Part shown: piece after piece, positions 12,201 through 27,200 of the stretch
Position numbering within the stretch: the stretch's first letter is position 1
Layout of the letters: each line of letters begins with the position of its first letter
Assembly (NCBI GenBank): GCA_000149265.1
Contig: CH003424.1
Span: forward strand, 711,717 to 775,716
Direction of reading: 5' to 3'
Length of the DNA: 64,000 nt
Origin: Ciona savignyi
Lineage: Eukaryota > Chordata > Ascidiacea > Phlebobranchia > Cionidae
Made by a program: the position numbers and the translations under genes
Notes under the pieces: generated by a model
Databases searched by the model: none
What the model saw: only the letters and a program-made list of their open reading frames with translations
What the model was told of the DNA's origin: nothing

Positions 12201-15200
12201 CAGCGACTAGCACCTACCGCACTTTCTACGCCTAGTATCGACACGAATACGAGTGAAGATTGTTCAAGGGTTCTTAGCATGACTCAGTGACAGAAATCTC
12301 GCGAACGCGTCTCATTAAAACTTATCTGGTTTCCTTGTTCCTTGCAAAAGGTGCTGACAAGGAAAATGCAGCTGATATGAAACCAACTCTCATATTTTGA
12401 ACCCTAATCAATGCACGTACATATAACAAATCAGAAACTTCTTAACTTAAATGAATTACGCCACTCTTCTTTAATATAATAAAGGATCGAAAAAAATAAT
12501 TTAAATTAAAACTGCGTTTTGTAAACTATTGCCGAGCAATTCTGAGGTAACTGATAAGATGTTTTTCCAAAATTACAGATTTCAGGTGAAACCAATAATT
12601 TTCAAACCACAGATTTAGTTGGAGACCCATTAAGTGAAAGGGGTGGTGATTTCTGTCAGGTCAAAAATATTTCTTGATTAATGCATTATCTGAAAGATCT
12701 TAAAAAATACAAAAAATGTGGGCTTGCATTTGAAGCTGATCGGCTTTAAAACATTTTTATTGTTTTAGTAGTTACTGCCCAGTTTGAATTGATTCCACCA
12801 CCACCCCGTTTTAAATTAGCTTTCTGCGGTAAACTATTTTGTTTGGGCACTGTGCTTGCAGTGTGCCCCACAAAACCTGATATTTGGTTGGGTTAAAGAG
12901 AATTTCATGATTACGCCATTGCACATGAGCAGTATTCGACAAATTCACTAACGTTTAAAATTTTTTTCACTAATATACACAACCACTATAAATAAAAGCC
13001 AAACGAATATATTTTCTTAAATCGGGACAACTTTTGTCGACTAAAGATAAAGACTAATTTTGTCTTATATATCACACTTGACAATAATAGTATAAAAGTG
13101 CTTTATTCTGTTGGTTGTGCGTCACCTTTTCAGGTCATTTTTGGAAAATTGATCACGTTGTTTTGATGGCAAACACGGGTGAGATTAAAACCGCGTTTCG
13201 TTCGTTGACGACAACACCACCCAACGTAATCTGACCGGTCCGGACTTACTTCACGCATTACGTAATAACTTCGTTTTGACCTCGACTACTTGTTGGCTTT
13301 TAAGTAGTTCTCCTCCGTCGGAAACCATTTCTTTTCCCGACTGGGCGTTTTCTTCCGACCATAACGTGTATTTGAAGACAATACAGGGTAAACACAACAT
13401 TAGCTGATAGATAAGAAACCTTCATTAGCGTGACATAAATCTCAATTTGATGGGGTGGGTGGTCTTTGATGTTGCATTAGTACAGAAGGAAGAGTCGGCT
13501 AATAAAAAGTGGAAATCCGGTGGTGTGGCCGAATGGTTAAAGCGACTGATACATATACCAAATTATATTATAAAAATGATCTTAGCACAGCGCCCATTAT
13601 GGATTCGAAACCGATCGAGCTTGCCAAAAAAAAACATTAATAAAATGCTGATTGGAAGTTGTAGAGTCGACTTTGCATCAATGCATTGTTCCGGAGAATA
13701 ACTTGCCAAAACGGGACGTTAAGCAAGCCAAATACTGCTTTTGATTTCTTAATTTAGCTGCCCTTTTATTCATGTTGAGCCTTAGTTTCTTTATATAAAA
13801 CATGCTCTTGAAATTGTTGTCTGTGTGTATGGAAATATTTTTTTGTTTCTTTAATGCAAATATGATAATAGTTACTTCTTAATAATAGTTACGAACCAAG
13901 AAAAAAGCACAGAAAAACAAATAGTTAAATCACGTATTTATTCGCATTTTTATAGCCTATTCGCCCTATTGTCTATGATAAACATGCAAATTACATTTTC
14001 CGTTTAGTCAGTGGTTGTTTTTTCGATCGCTTATTTGGTTTAAAGCAGCGAAAAATAGATGGGAGAAAACCGTAAGTTTACCGCAGCGACGTTACCCGTA
14101 CATGACGCATCTTCAAAAACCTTCAAAGCCACAAACTCGCAAGACATGATAATCCTTTGGGTGACGCAACGCTAGGGTGCTGCGCAAACAAAAAGCTGCT
14201 GCTAGAACGATTTTTTCTATTTTTTAAAATTTTATTTTACAGACCAAGGACCATGTGCATGTTATCTCTTTTCACCGAAAGTAGTTTTAAATCCCCTTTT
14301 TATGGTAAATTTGGTGGTTAATTTTAGTCGTTTCGTATAATACTATTATTATCTTTCCTAATGATTGTATAAAAAAAGATTTTGGGAATTAAAAATCGTT
14401 ATGTGGTGGTTTTATTATACTGTACCAACAAAACTTAAGCCCCGGTAACATAAGATTAAAGTAACCATTTAAGTGGCAGTAATAATTCAAAATAAATGTC
14501 AGCCTTTCCATAAATCCGACAAGCGTTCAAAACCGCAGTCATTAAACTACCGCAACCCGTGAAAAAGCTAACTTTTCACTAAAGAGATTTCAGTATCAGA
14601 TCAACTTTCATTTCCGAGTATCTATAATGGCGAATCTAGCCCCGAGCAAGTCGTTATATTCACGGGAAAGGGAGGTGTTTACCAAATAACTAACCACAGA
14701 CTACAAAACAATCTTTGTTATAAGTTTATAATGTAAGCAATGAATATCCGTTTTAGAGATAAACGTTTTCCAAATTACAGCAAGCACAACGACTTATGTC
14801 ATTGTACCTAATCCATGTTATGATTTACTTGAAGTTATTATGGCACTGCATCAAAATACACGTATGTTTAAGCCCAATGCCCTTGTCAAACCTAATTCGG
14901 AAAAAAAACGTGACGGTTTAGTTTTCCGAATATTTTGTCCGATTTTATTCACGATTTCGGTAGCAGGCAGACAAGAACGAACAAGATATACAAATTGTGT
15001 ATCAGCCAACGCACGAATATAATTCGTCGCAAGGGACATAAGATATTTCCGTTGGCACTACCGCAAGTTTACTAGTTGTATCATTTCTTGCAGAGGCTAT
15101 AACATACACATATTTGAATACGTGGAATTGTGGCCGAATATTAACAGCTATTTGGCTTCTACTACACACTTAAATCATCTAAAGGCATTTTTTGGAATTA

Positions 15201-18200
15201 TAGTAGTACCAATTCTTGTAGTTTTCCTAATCTTCCAACCTTTCTTTAATTTAGCTCCTTTTCAATTGAGATTTTCTATGAGTTTACGTAACAATGACTT
15301 GTATTCCGTAACAATGAGTTAATATTTCAAGTGCTTTGCCAGCACTTTAGAAGGAAGTATGAAGACAACTTTGTAAAGATTAAGTGAGACCATATGTCAA
15401 ACTTACCTCCTGAAGTGTTAGCTTAAGAGCTAATCGATTATATAACAATCTATTGGGCTATTATTGGTCTGGGTAGTCTGCCATTAACAATATACAATAC
15501 AGACCGTGGCATTAATCAGTGGTTATCCCTTTTTAAGAACCTGTCATCACCTTGTATCATTAAAGCCTTGGTTTTCAACGCCCATTGCAAACAGCCGGTT
15601 AAGTTCGAAGAAACGTCATATCCCAGCCTTTAGTTGGCAAATCAACACCCCTGATAAAAAAGACTTGCGTCAATCTAGCTTGCTTCTAGGTAAAAAGGGA
15701 GTTGTTTTATGTTTTTCTCATGTCAATCAACACTTAACAGTGTAGTTGTTTACTACAAGTTACACGAATAGACCCTAGTTTAAAATTGGAACAAAACTTT
15801 TAAGACCACCCATGAGAATATAGAAAACTGTATAGTATTTTCCCATGTCGAAAGAAATCCAAGTGTGCCATATAGCTAATGCAATTACAAAATGCACATT
15901 TTTAAAATGCCCTTACCAGTATAATCTATAATTATATCGAAAATACTACATTATAATCAATTATCAATTTCCACTGTTTGATTTGCAGGAATACAATGCC
16001 CTTTGCATAAATTGTCGAATTAATCTTTTTGAGCGGTTTGTTTACATTGTAATCGAAAAGCAATTGCTGGTAAAATAAACATTTGAGCGAGGACAAAAGG
16101 CCCCGTCTTTGAGCGAACAAACCCTCCTAACGTTAACTGTAATGTGACAGTTTTTAACGCTTGATATGTTAAATCAGCTTTGCAAACAGTGTGTGGTTCA
16201 GACGGTTTGGTTGTGGTAGGATGGTTCTGAGCTAGCGTTGTTTACATAAGCCTACCGACCCCCCTAAAACACGTGTAAATGTCGAAGAAACGAGAATGGC
16301 TTACATCCCTTCGACACCGCACATTATATAAACAAGATCTTGGCGCTGGAACAAACTTATTAATTCAAATAAACTGATAAGGTCGTTTTACAGCTTCGAC
16401 GATAAACATTAGCCCCGTTCCGGTCTTTCGTGAAATTGAAAGTAAACAAATTAAAAGATAAATCAATTGCTTAGACCGGCTCATCAATTAAATATTCAAA
16501 AGAATATTCAAAAAACGTTGAAATTGCCTTGTTACTTTAACCGCAGGTGGGTGGTATTATTTTAATAAATTATTTCTATGTGTAAAAGCTTATAACCACG
16601 TTAACTCACCCCATACAATGGGACAAAATAAGCACCCGATCCCTTTGCCATATTATTGTGGATGACTTACCACCATTGGTAAACACTTGGTATGCAAACA
16701 ACCAACAAATGTCACTTAATTTAAAGTGGTTATTTTACCTACTAGTTTCTGTGTATTTTTGCTATTATTCAATAAAATCATCTTACATTTTACACCACGT
16801 GCAAATATTGGTGCGATGCCAGCTTATAGCACCGCAGACTTACGATTAGCAAAGTCGACAAGGGATATTTCGGGAATGTTTCGGCTCATTGCACGGGTAC
16901 AATCGGCTTGGAAGTTTGTCTCTACTACAAACATACCGGTTACCCGCTTATAAGCCAACGGGGGGAGGGGGAAGGAGGGCAGAAGGGAAACTGCTTACTA
17001 AAACCATGGAAACTAATTATTCCTGCCCCGAAATACTAATCTCAAAAGCATAACTAACTTAAACCCTAGTTCTTACACTAAACTTAATGTGATAATCTGT
17101 ATTTTATTGTGTCGTTTTCCTTCATTTCCCTTTACCTCCTTTTAGATTTCCCCCGTTCACGCGTTCTTATAAAACGGTGGTGTGCTATGCTGCCACCAGG
17201 ATCATGAAGCGCCCCTGATCGAATGCCCTGGTTATACTAATACTATCATGAGCTTGTGTATTGGGGTAATTCGTCTGTTTTTACTTAGCTAAGTTTCGAA
17301 CCCAAGTTGGGCTAGGCCCAAGGACCGTTTTTGTATTGTAGTCGGTATACGTATCAGGCGCGCTAACCATTCAGCCACACGACCTTACCGGGGTAATTCG
17401 TCTTCATGTTTTTACCACGTTTGCACTCGGAACTAATCCCTCATTCGACTACACATAACTTACCAACGAAAGGCCGCACAAGTGAGCTATTTTTGGCAAC
17501 ATCTTGTTAACCCAGGGACAAACGGTAGCATTTAGAACAAAACTTTACAAGTGTTTTTTGACCTCTTTCAATTACAAAATGGAAAATAGGTTGGAGTGAA
17601 CTTTATGTAGCGGCATTGACCGACAGTGTTTTATCGCAACCAGTCTAATTGTAGATAAAGACCGGGCTATTTTTGACGAGCTGTCAATCAGCTTCAACTG
17701 TGTTTCTCTTCTCTTGCGGTACAGCAGTGGATTACAGGGCCCAAGTCAATTAATCTTAATCATCTTGCTTAGATCCGACTAAATGGTTCGGTGGGTTAGT
17801 GTGTATTCTTTCAGTCAAATAGTTTTAGGTTTAAAACTGGTCGCAAGCTAGTCGACTGTGTCCCTAGGCAAGGCATTTGACAGACATTTTCCAAACCCAG
17901 CGGAATGATGGGGCTATATCAAATTAAGTAAATGTCTAGATCACACACAACTCACTAAAATAGTCTTTAGTGTTTTCCCATACACGGGGATAGACATAAA
18001 TATTCGCTTCCTGCAATAAAGTGATCTTTGCCCAAACCTACAGTGGAATAACGTGTTCTACCAAATTAAAGAAATGTCGGAATAACACACAACACACTGC
18101 AATAGCTGCGGTAACCCGACGATGGGCGCGAGGTAATCTGACGATTGCCCGTGTGTTAACCCCCTTGGTTTTCCCATTAACGGGGATAAACATAAATATC

Positions 18201-21200
18201 CGTTTCATACAATAAAGTAGTCGTAACCTATATGTCCCACGCCCGGTGTCGCTCATAATTTCAAAGTTGTCTTCTTAATTCACCACATCAGAAACGTATT
18301 AAGCGATCATCATGTACTGGTTAATATCTTACAAGTGGTTTTAACTTTCCATCACCAATAACCACCAAATGCACGGCATTCTTCTATGACATGATATCTT
18401 TATAAATTCGATTTATGATTTGGTTTCAATGAATTACTGCATTATTCATTTAAGATAAGTATATATAATTATATATTATTATAAGTCCTTTCATATAAAT
18501 CGCCATATTATTCGTGTGTGAATGGCTTGATAAACTTTCCCGAGGAGACATATATAACATTGTTTGGCGGTTTAGAACAGTAATAAACGCATTGGGGTGT
18601 TATAACAAGGGTCAGATTACCCCGTGTTCACCGTGGAGTTGTAGGAACTTCTAAAAAATATAAGGTTCAACTCGTTAAGAATGAGCTAACAGGCCGAACG
18701 TATAATTAGCCGAATGCTTGACGCGGCAGATACAGATACCAAATTCTATACAAAAACGGTGTTAGAAACGAGCCTTTAATAGATTCAAATCATAGCCGTT
18801 AAAATTTTATAAAAATAGAAAAACCCCCATGTTTTATAAAGTGTTTTCCTATCTCCCTCCTAATTACAAATGACGTCTACTCGGCTTGTTTAGTTTGGCG
18901 TACAGTATGTAATAAGCTTAGTGTATGTATTTTAGCAGGTGTTTGTAATCCTTGTTCGGAACTTATAAACAGTATACTTCTAAACCTGACGTATTTATAG
19001 TCGGAAATAAAGCAGACAGCAAGATAAAACAAAGAGTTTGGTTTTATTGTCCTAGGATTCAACGCAACTGTGTGGATATAATGAACCAAAATAACACTGA
19101 AAATCCGGTCGTTTTTTTTAATTTTTAATATTTCCTTTTGGTGTGGGGAAGCGTTCGTAAAACTTGGTGTTTGTACAACTTTTACACGCATCTTTGACCA
19201 GGGAAGAGTCTGGGAATGCTTTACGCTGAAAACATATTTAGGAATGACGTAATATTTAATATTTTTGGGTAAATTGAAATGACCAGCGTGAAAAGGTGTC
19301 TGCGCATAGAGAACGCGACCAACTTAGTTCCATTTCATTAATTTCGACTGTTGGGACGGTTAAATGGTTAACGCGGTTGATATATATAGCGACTTCTATT
19401 CAAAAACTGTTCTAGCGACGAGTCTACCATGGGTTCGGAACTTGTCTTAAGGTTGTCTGTACCCCGGTTTGTATGATTATTTATCACTGTTAAGTAATTT
19501 TTTATCACTGTTGGCATACACCAACGTACTCTCTATATCAAAGGTAGAAGGTAAATTCAAAGGTAAAATTAAGGTTGGCTACGTATATACCCCGGTTTAT
19601 ATGTTTTTTTTTTATCACCGTTGGGTGTATATACTAACGTACACCTTATATCAAAGGCAGCAGCTTTTAAAGTCATAGATCGTAACTGTGGGAACCGTTT
19701 GTGGCTACGACACCAACTTCACGCCGCGCTCTCACGTCTATTAGCGCAAGAATCTGTAGCGACTTAACCCCAAGGTCGAGCCCATTTTATCTCATTGGTT
19801 GCTAGCCTGGTGTTTCAAGATGTTGGTACAATTTTGTAACCCGACTCAGCTGTCTGTAATATTACACCGTAAAAATGGGAATAACTTGAAATGGGTTGCT
19901 CAATGCCAACGCTAAAATGTCGAACTAAAGACATTGATACGAGCAGGTGTTCCTGAAAGCTTCTCAACATGTGAGTGGCGTGACCACTTAACCGGTCTTG
20001 TGAACGGTCGGTGGCCGAATGGTTTACGCCGTCGATACATTGTATACAAAAATGGTCATAGTTCATCATGGGTTCGAAACTGAGCTTGGTTAATAAAAAA
20101 ACTCTACTGGTTTTGTACTTCAGCATGTAGCTTTGTATTTGTTTTACCATTACAGCGACCACAACATAATTGGGCCCGTAATCCCCCTAATATTCCCCTG
20201 AGAATTAACAATTATTTTGCTTTTCGCAACTCCACAATTTTACCAAGAAATAACAATACTTTTTACACATCGACACTCAACCGTACAATGCTATCGAGTT
20301 GTGTGCGGGATTGCATATTAAACCGTTATAGCGAACTATCATATCTGCTTAAATCCGAGGTGATTTTGCAAACATCAAGAAGTCACGACGTTCCACCATC
20401 CGATTCAATGGACAAAAGTCCTTTTTAGCAACATTATCTTCCATTTTATTCCTTCTTGGGTAAATTACTTTTCCTTCAAAAGATATCAAGAATGGCCACT
20501 AACCAGGCCGCTTTCTGGAAGGTTTTAGGTTTGAAACCTATCCTTTGTTGTATTTTCACATTGATGAACAATCTATTCCGATACTTTATTTATTTATCTT
20601 TTACAATTAAAATATCTTTTGTATATACTTTTTTTATAACATTTTCTTTCTCTATATTTAATCTTTTCCATGTTTCCATATAGAAACCTATAGGTACAGG
20701 TATAAAGAGAGTTTGATACACTTATTTAAACGCCGTTGTCCATATAACCAAACATACCGTTTATAATGAAATAATGTTTGCAGGAAACACGTATGCACCG
20801 ATGAGACTCCTGGTCTGTACGGTGTAAGTGGTGAGATAATGAAGAGAATTCGTATCGTGGAGAATTGCGTAGAAGAAGATTCACTCTACATCTGCACGAA
20901 ACGGTAAATAATAAATTTAAATAGTTTAAATCATCTTATTTTCTAATTCTTCGTTACAGTAATGTAGAAAGTGGCAACGATGGTTAAAAATGGGAAAAAG
21001 CGGCTAAAATAATAAAACTTTAATACTTAATTTTTTTCTGCTTCTTCGCTATAGAAAGAAATAAAAAGCAAATTGCTTACGGTATATATACAACGTAGAA
21101 AATCAAAGTTTTATTTATTTGGGCTGTTCCATCACCCATTTTGTGTTTTCCAATACCATGTAATAATAATCCAATGAGTGCACTTTTGCATATGTTTTTT

Positions 21201-24200
21201 ACAGTAATACGCAATATAGCAAGGATTAACAGCAAAGCTACAGTAATTAAAACACGTCTAATACATACACATGACATAACATAAAAAAAAACACACATAC
21301 GTGGCCGTAAAACTGGTAATGTGTGAATCATACACAACACACTGCAATAGCTTCGGTACCCGACAGTGGGCGCGAGGTGATCTGACGATTGCCCGTGTGT
21401 TAATCCCCTTGGTTTTCCCATTCACGGGGATAAATATAAATATCCTTTCCTACAATGAAAGAAATGATCGGGGAATTATTCAACCGAGGTCCCATAGACC
21501 GACAAGCCTGTTGTTAAATGATCGAAACCTTCGGACAAGTTTCCATCATCAGCTCAATCTTTATCCTCTTACCAACTTGAACATGGTTGCTGAAAATGCA
21601 CATTCACAAAGCGCCAACCATGCATTGGCCAAATTTTTTAAGCAGTCGGTAATAAAATCAGTGACGCAATATTAACATTAAGAGTTTTTACCCGAAACAT
21701 TACGTTTTGAAATGATTTAATAACATTTAGTCGATATTGATGTACTATCCCAGTACACCTGCGCCCAATACGATTTAACCTAAATCACTTATTCACATGT
21801 ATAATTTAGTCATATTTATTATGTATGTTGTTGCAGCTATGGGTCTGGATTCCGTGCTCCAAGAAAAACAGTGATTCATAAATGCTGTCTCGGATATTTC
21901 ATCAACTCCAAGAGAACGGCTTGCAAACTTGGTAATTATTTGATTAAATACAAAAGGATGCATTAAGTTAAAGTGATATTAGTAATTTACCTCGTCCGGC
22001 CAAATTGTAGGGTTGGTTGGTTGGTGGGTCGCCTTTTAACTAGGCACCGTCGGGTTACCAGAGCTATTGCAGCGTGTTGGGTATGATTCAAACGTTCCTT
22101 TAATTTGGTGGAACCCAATATTCCGCTGGGTGCAATGTCCGTTATGTGTCTTGCCCAAGGACACAACCGACTATCTAGCGACCAGTTGTGAGTGTGCAAC
22201 CCTTTGGCTAAAAGGCGACGCACCAACCCGCCAAGCATTTCGGCCGGACGAATTAATTTAAACACATATGTGTGTTTCATTATATTGAGCGTGGTTTGTC
22301 AGCATATTTTAATCCATACAGGACAGATAACCGGCCAAACGGGAAGCGCCGGTTCTTCGGGATCAACATGGGTTAGTCGACTTACACACACAGAGGCATT
22401 AGGCGGAAGGAGGCAGGTTCAAGTCGTACCCCAGATACTTACTATCTTCATGCCAAATGATGACGTGGTAGTAAGAGGTGAACAGCAGGCTAGATTTGCA
22501 TCATTTTGTTTCATTATACATGTTTCGACATATATTCTCCATCAATATCTAATTTTTACTACTGCAAGCCAAGACGTATACTGCAACTACTTTCCCAATG
22601 TATAGTTAAGGCTATGTCGTATGTATTCTACTTAGTATATTAACGACTGTCGTTTTGCGAAATTTCCCATTTTTTTAATTAGTATACTAGGATAGGATAT
22701 GGTATTAATGTTTATCCCGTGAATGGGAAAATCAAGCGGGTTAACACATGGGAAATCGTCAGATCACCTCGCACCCACGTCGGGTTACCGGAGCTATTGC
22801 AGTGTGTTATGTATAATTAACATGTTCCTTCAATTTAGTAAAACCCATTAATCCACTGGGTTCAGGCAATGTCCGTAAAGTGCCTTGCCTAAGGACATAG
22901 CCGTCTAGCTAGCGACAAGTTTCGCACCTGCAACCTTTCGATTGAAAGGCGACGCACTTAACCTAACTAAACAAATAAAAAGATTACAATTCATGTTTTA
23001 TATTGCAACGTTATCCATACATTTTTGGTAACATTATCTATACCTGTCATTCCTAATGTATTGCTATTGGATAATATGATCTCTAATATTTTATTTTTGC
23101 CATAAATTATATGATGTCATATTAAACAGCTCTGACGCTGCAAAACGGAAGTGACGAAGGTACGCAAGTCGAAAAATTCCTTGAAAACCACGTGATACCA
23201 GACAGGAAACTGCTCTCTTCAAATATGGAAAATAACGAACTTTTTCAAGTAAATCTTATATTTTTAACACATTTCACAGGGGCTTATTGATGAAAGGTTT
23301 TGTTCTTAGGATGCAAAGGGTCCCGGATTTAAATTTCGGTCTCGCACGTTTTTTATATTTTTTTATTTATACAAACGACAGTTTATACTAATATTACCTT
23401 AAATGGGTGTTTGTTTGGACGGATAGCTTAGTAGGTAGGTTATTAAAGGGTTGCAGATTCTAAAGCTGGTCGCTATAGCTAGTCGGTTGTGTCCTTGGGC
23501 AAGGCACTTTGGTGGACATCGCCCAAACCTATAGTGGAATAATGGGCTCTATCAAATTAAGGGAATTTCCCAATTATACAAAGCACACTTCAATAACTCC
23601 GGTAACCCGACGGTGGGCGCGAGGTATTCCGACGATTGACCATGTGTTAACGCTTATTGTGCTTCTCCGTTTACGGAATAAACATGAATATCCTTGTACC
23701 CCATCGTGTATTCTAACTGTAATTGAATCGGCCAAGATTAATTTAACCGCTTGCATGTTTAACCAATTCCTAATCATCTCACATTTCAGTTGTTAATTAA
23801 AGGCGTATTTATCGTGTAGGATTGTAACCAGTGATGGGATTCAAAATTTCAAGAACAGGTTTACTTTTGTATCTTACTTACTAACAACAGGTTCCCTAAA
23901 AGGTATAATGTCTGAAAAAAAGAATCGAATCGGTGATTATCCCGACGTTCTAAGAACAGGTTCGACCGAACCCATGCGAACCTCTTGCATCCCATCATTG
24001 GTTGTAACAATATTGTTGTCGTTTTCTCATATAATCCACACATTACAACAGGCGGTGTCCGGTAACCAAATGAGGGTCAACTTCTTTCCATCCGACATAG
24101 AAGACATTATGACGGTGAATTGCCGCAAAGTCTCCGGTCGTGACGTAGTCAGCGACAATTCGGTCGTCCACTTCATTGATGATGTCATGGACCAAGTGAC

Positions 24201-27200
24201 GGGAACGATCTATGATGTCATTGCGTCTCAGCCGGAAAAGTTTTCGACGCTTTTGTCAAGTGAGTACAGTGTAAGAGGCGACGTTACTATGTTAAGGTCA
24301 AGGGAAAACCGTTGAAACCATGGTGGAGTGGATAGTTATAAAGCAGGCACGGGCAACATACGGCTTGCGGGTCAAGTCCGACCCGTAAAAAGATTTTGAC
24401 CGGCCGACAGACTGTATCTAACCATATCCTGTAATAATGATATTGAATAATATTCACGTAATAATCCGGCCCACCAAGGATATCATTTTCCCACATCTGG
24501 CCCGTTGACTAGAGAAGTTGCCCATGTCTGTTATAGGGTGTTTATCAATTAAAATACTAGAGAATTTGCCCACCCCTGTCATAAAGGGCAGGGTGTTTAT
24601 CATATCCCCGCGAACGCAAAAACCAAGGGGGTTAACTAATGGTCAATCCAAGTACATACCGGACTAGCTAACGACCAGTTTCGAACCTAAAACCTTTCGG
24701 CTGAAGGCGAACCGATCAAGCTATGCGGACGGACAAAAACAGAAAACAATTTTAATTTTCCCGGAGTTTTCTCCGCCAACTGATGTGCTACTAATAAAAG
24801 CATGATTTTGGTTTTAAAAAAGTAAACATGCAACGGTTAATGAATCAGACATGCTTCAAAAAATGAACATGACGCGTATCTTATCAGCCATCTGTGGTTT
24901 GATCATTATATCGTAAAAAACAAGGATTTGTATTGAATTTCTAAACTCAAGGGGAATAATGTTAAAATATTTTAAAGCATGTCAAAATTAGAAGAAAAAA
25001 ACGTTGATACATCTTGGCAATATAGCGTTTGTTGGTTTATTAAACTATGCTGAAACTTTATTTTTTCTAATATGAAAGTACACCGTTATGGTTAAAGTCT
25101 TAAAACGTAAGTAAGTTTAAGAATATATTTAATACTCACATAGACGGAATACGAAGTTGCGAAAAGATTTAAGTTGCATTTCGCACAATTTTAAATAATG
25201 TTTTTTTTTTTAAATAACCATCAAAAATAGTGATGTATATTGTATAATATGTGCTGCCTCGTGTAAATGCAGTAGGGCATGTAAAAAGGTATCTTCCCAA
25301 ATAACCATTAAAGAAAGTAGCGTATATACTGTATTTGTCCATTAAATGCCACCTCCTTTAAATGCACCGGGCGCATATAAATGTATGGGTTACCACTTCA
25401 AATACACACGCCATAAAATCGTTGTCGTTTGTAAATTCACGCTTGGAATGTCGGTTACGTAGATATTAAAACACTTTAGGCGGCAATAAATATTTTTACA
25501 ACTATTTTGTTCACACATAAAAAGCGCCGAATTTGATGTAGAAATTTAGTCTATATCAAAAAGCATGATTTTAATTAAAAACCAACAAAATTAATACAGT
25601 TAATTATATTTGAGCTTTGTAAATGTTTCGGCTACGTAATTATGTTCTTCGTTGCAATTTTTAAATAATATGAAAAAGCATTCAAGAAAAAAGATAAGCG
25701 ACGCCACAGTAACGAGTGCTAAAGTGCATACTTGATAGCGATAATATGCTTGGATTTAGCTATTAGCATCAAATTGAGTCTTTTACATTCCTTGCGAATA
25801 TTGGTAGGAGAAAGTCGCCGAATTAACAGAAAACGATACTCTTTAAGTGTTCGTGATGTGGCATGCGCGAGGGAGAGTGTTTTTCTCTCAAAAATTCGGG
25901 ACGCAAATAAATTACTTAACATGAAGGATATATTAAATAGGTCTAATTAAACCTGGGAATGTATTGTAATCGCACTTGACTTCAATATTCAGGTTAATAA
26001 GCCGCGTGATTTCGGGCATAAGATTTTCGTGGAAACTCTAAGTTCGGATGGTAGAAACAACAATTTTGACAAGTGGCGCTAATTATCGGATACAGACGAA
26101 CTGCAATTTATGGATTAGATGAAAGTTGTTATTCTTACATCAACCTTGCATTGAAGTTGCGATAAGCTAGCGGGTTTAAACGACTCATCCGTATTTTCCT
26201 AATACTTTTCTTAAATTAGATATTACATAATATATGTGAAGTTTTTTTTTGCTCGTAAGTACTGGGACAATAAATAAAACAATACACGGCACAGGAACAG
26301 GAAAAGACGACAAAACGAACAGTCGTTAAAACACGTCGTTAAAAAGGGTTATAAACAAATAAATAAAGCTGACGCGGCCGCCAAACCTGGAAGACCTACT
26401 GCGTTATTCTGATAGAGCAATGCGAAAGTCAACAATTTACACATCAATCAATTATAAATCGTTTACATTTTAGTCCTTCGGAATGCTGGTCTTAAAGAAC
26501 GACTTCAAAGCAAAAACGTCAGTCTTACTCTGTTCGCACCGACCAACGAAGCATTTGAGCAAACCACGATCAACACAGAATCGGGGGCATGCCTGAACGC
26601 ACTCGCCCGTAACCATCTTTTAAGTCACGTGTTCTGCACGCCATCAATCGAAGGTTGGTAATGATTTATCTTTCAATGTACCGGGAAGTAACCGACTGTT
26701 ACGTTGATTAAATTAAAACTTTACCGCATTAGACATGGAATCCATCTCTTGCTTACTTAGTCAACGTATACTTAACAGACATTGCTTGAACTCGGTATAA
26801 CTTTTGCTAAATATGTTTTCACACTGTCATTCTTATTATTTCTTATTTATTTACTTTATATTTTATTGCAAATATTATAAGATGGCATCTGCCTTGATAG
26901 CCGCATGGGTTCTCGGTGTCTTCCAGTTAAAATTTATTTTTATTTTGGTGAGATTACCTCACGCCCACCGTCGGGTTACCGAAGCTATTGCATCGTGCTA
27001 TAGGTTTATATTAATCTATTGGGTTCAGGCGATGTCCTATTACTGCCTCGCCCAAGTACACACCTGTCTTGCTAGCGGCTGGTTTCGATCACACAATGTT
27101 TCGGCTGCTTTCTGCCGCTGACAATATTACCGATGTCGCCAACGATCGGAACAATTGCATATATGTGTCGATTTATACGATCGTGTGGCCGGATATGTGA

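Larger units (their letters stand above)
10404..20783 (+). other. Large first intron of the EMI/FAS1 gene
   Basis: Donor GTGAGT and acceptor TTTGCAG join exon 1 to the first EMI exon in matching phase (GG plus G). I see no convincing alternative exon. The interval holds SINE copies, a half MITE near 16970-17100 and otherwise unique AT-rich sequence. An intron this long beside short ones is a reasonable place for regulatory elements, but I cannot point to any. Confidence 0.55.

Noticed and set aside
18021..18215. Open frames sharing a recurring peptide with RRWARGDLTIARVL at about 18021, 21301, 23509, 49429 and 63368, looking like a protein family
   Set aside because: They all lie inside SINE family A copies. 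The peptide is a translation of the conserved GGGCGCGAGGTGATCTGACG block, not a gene.
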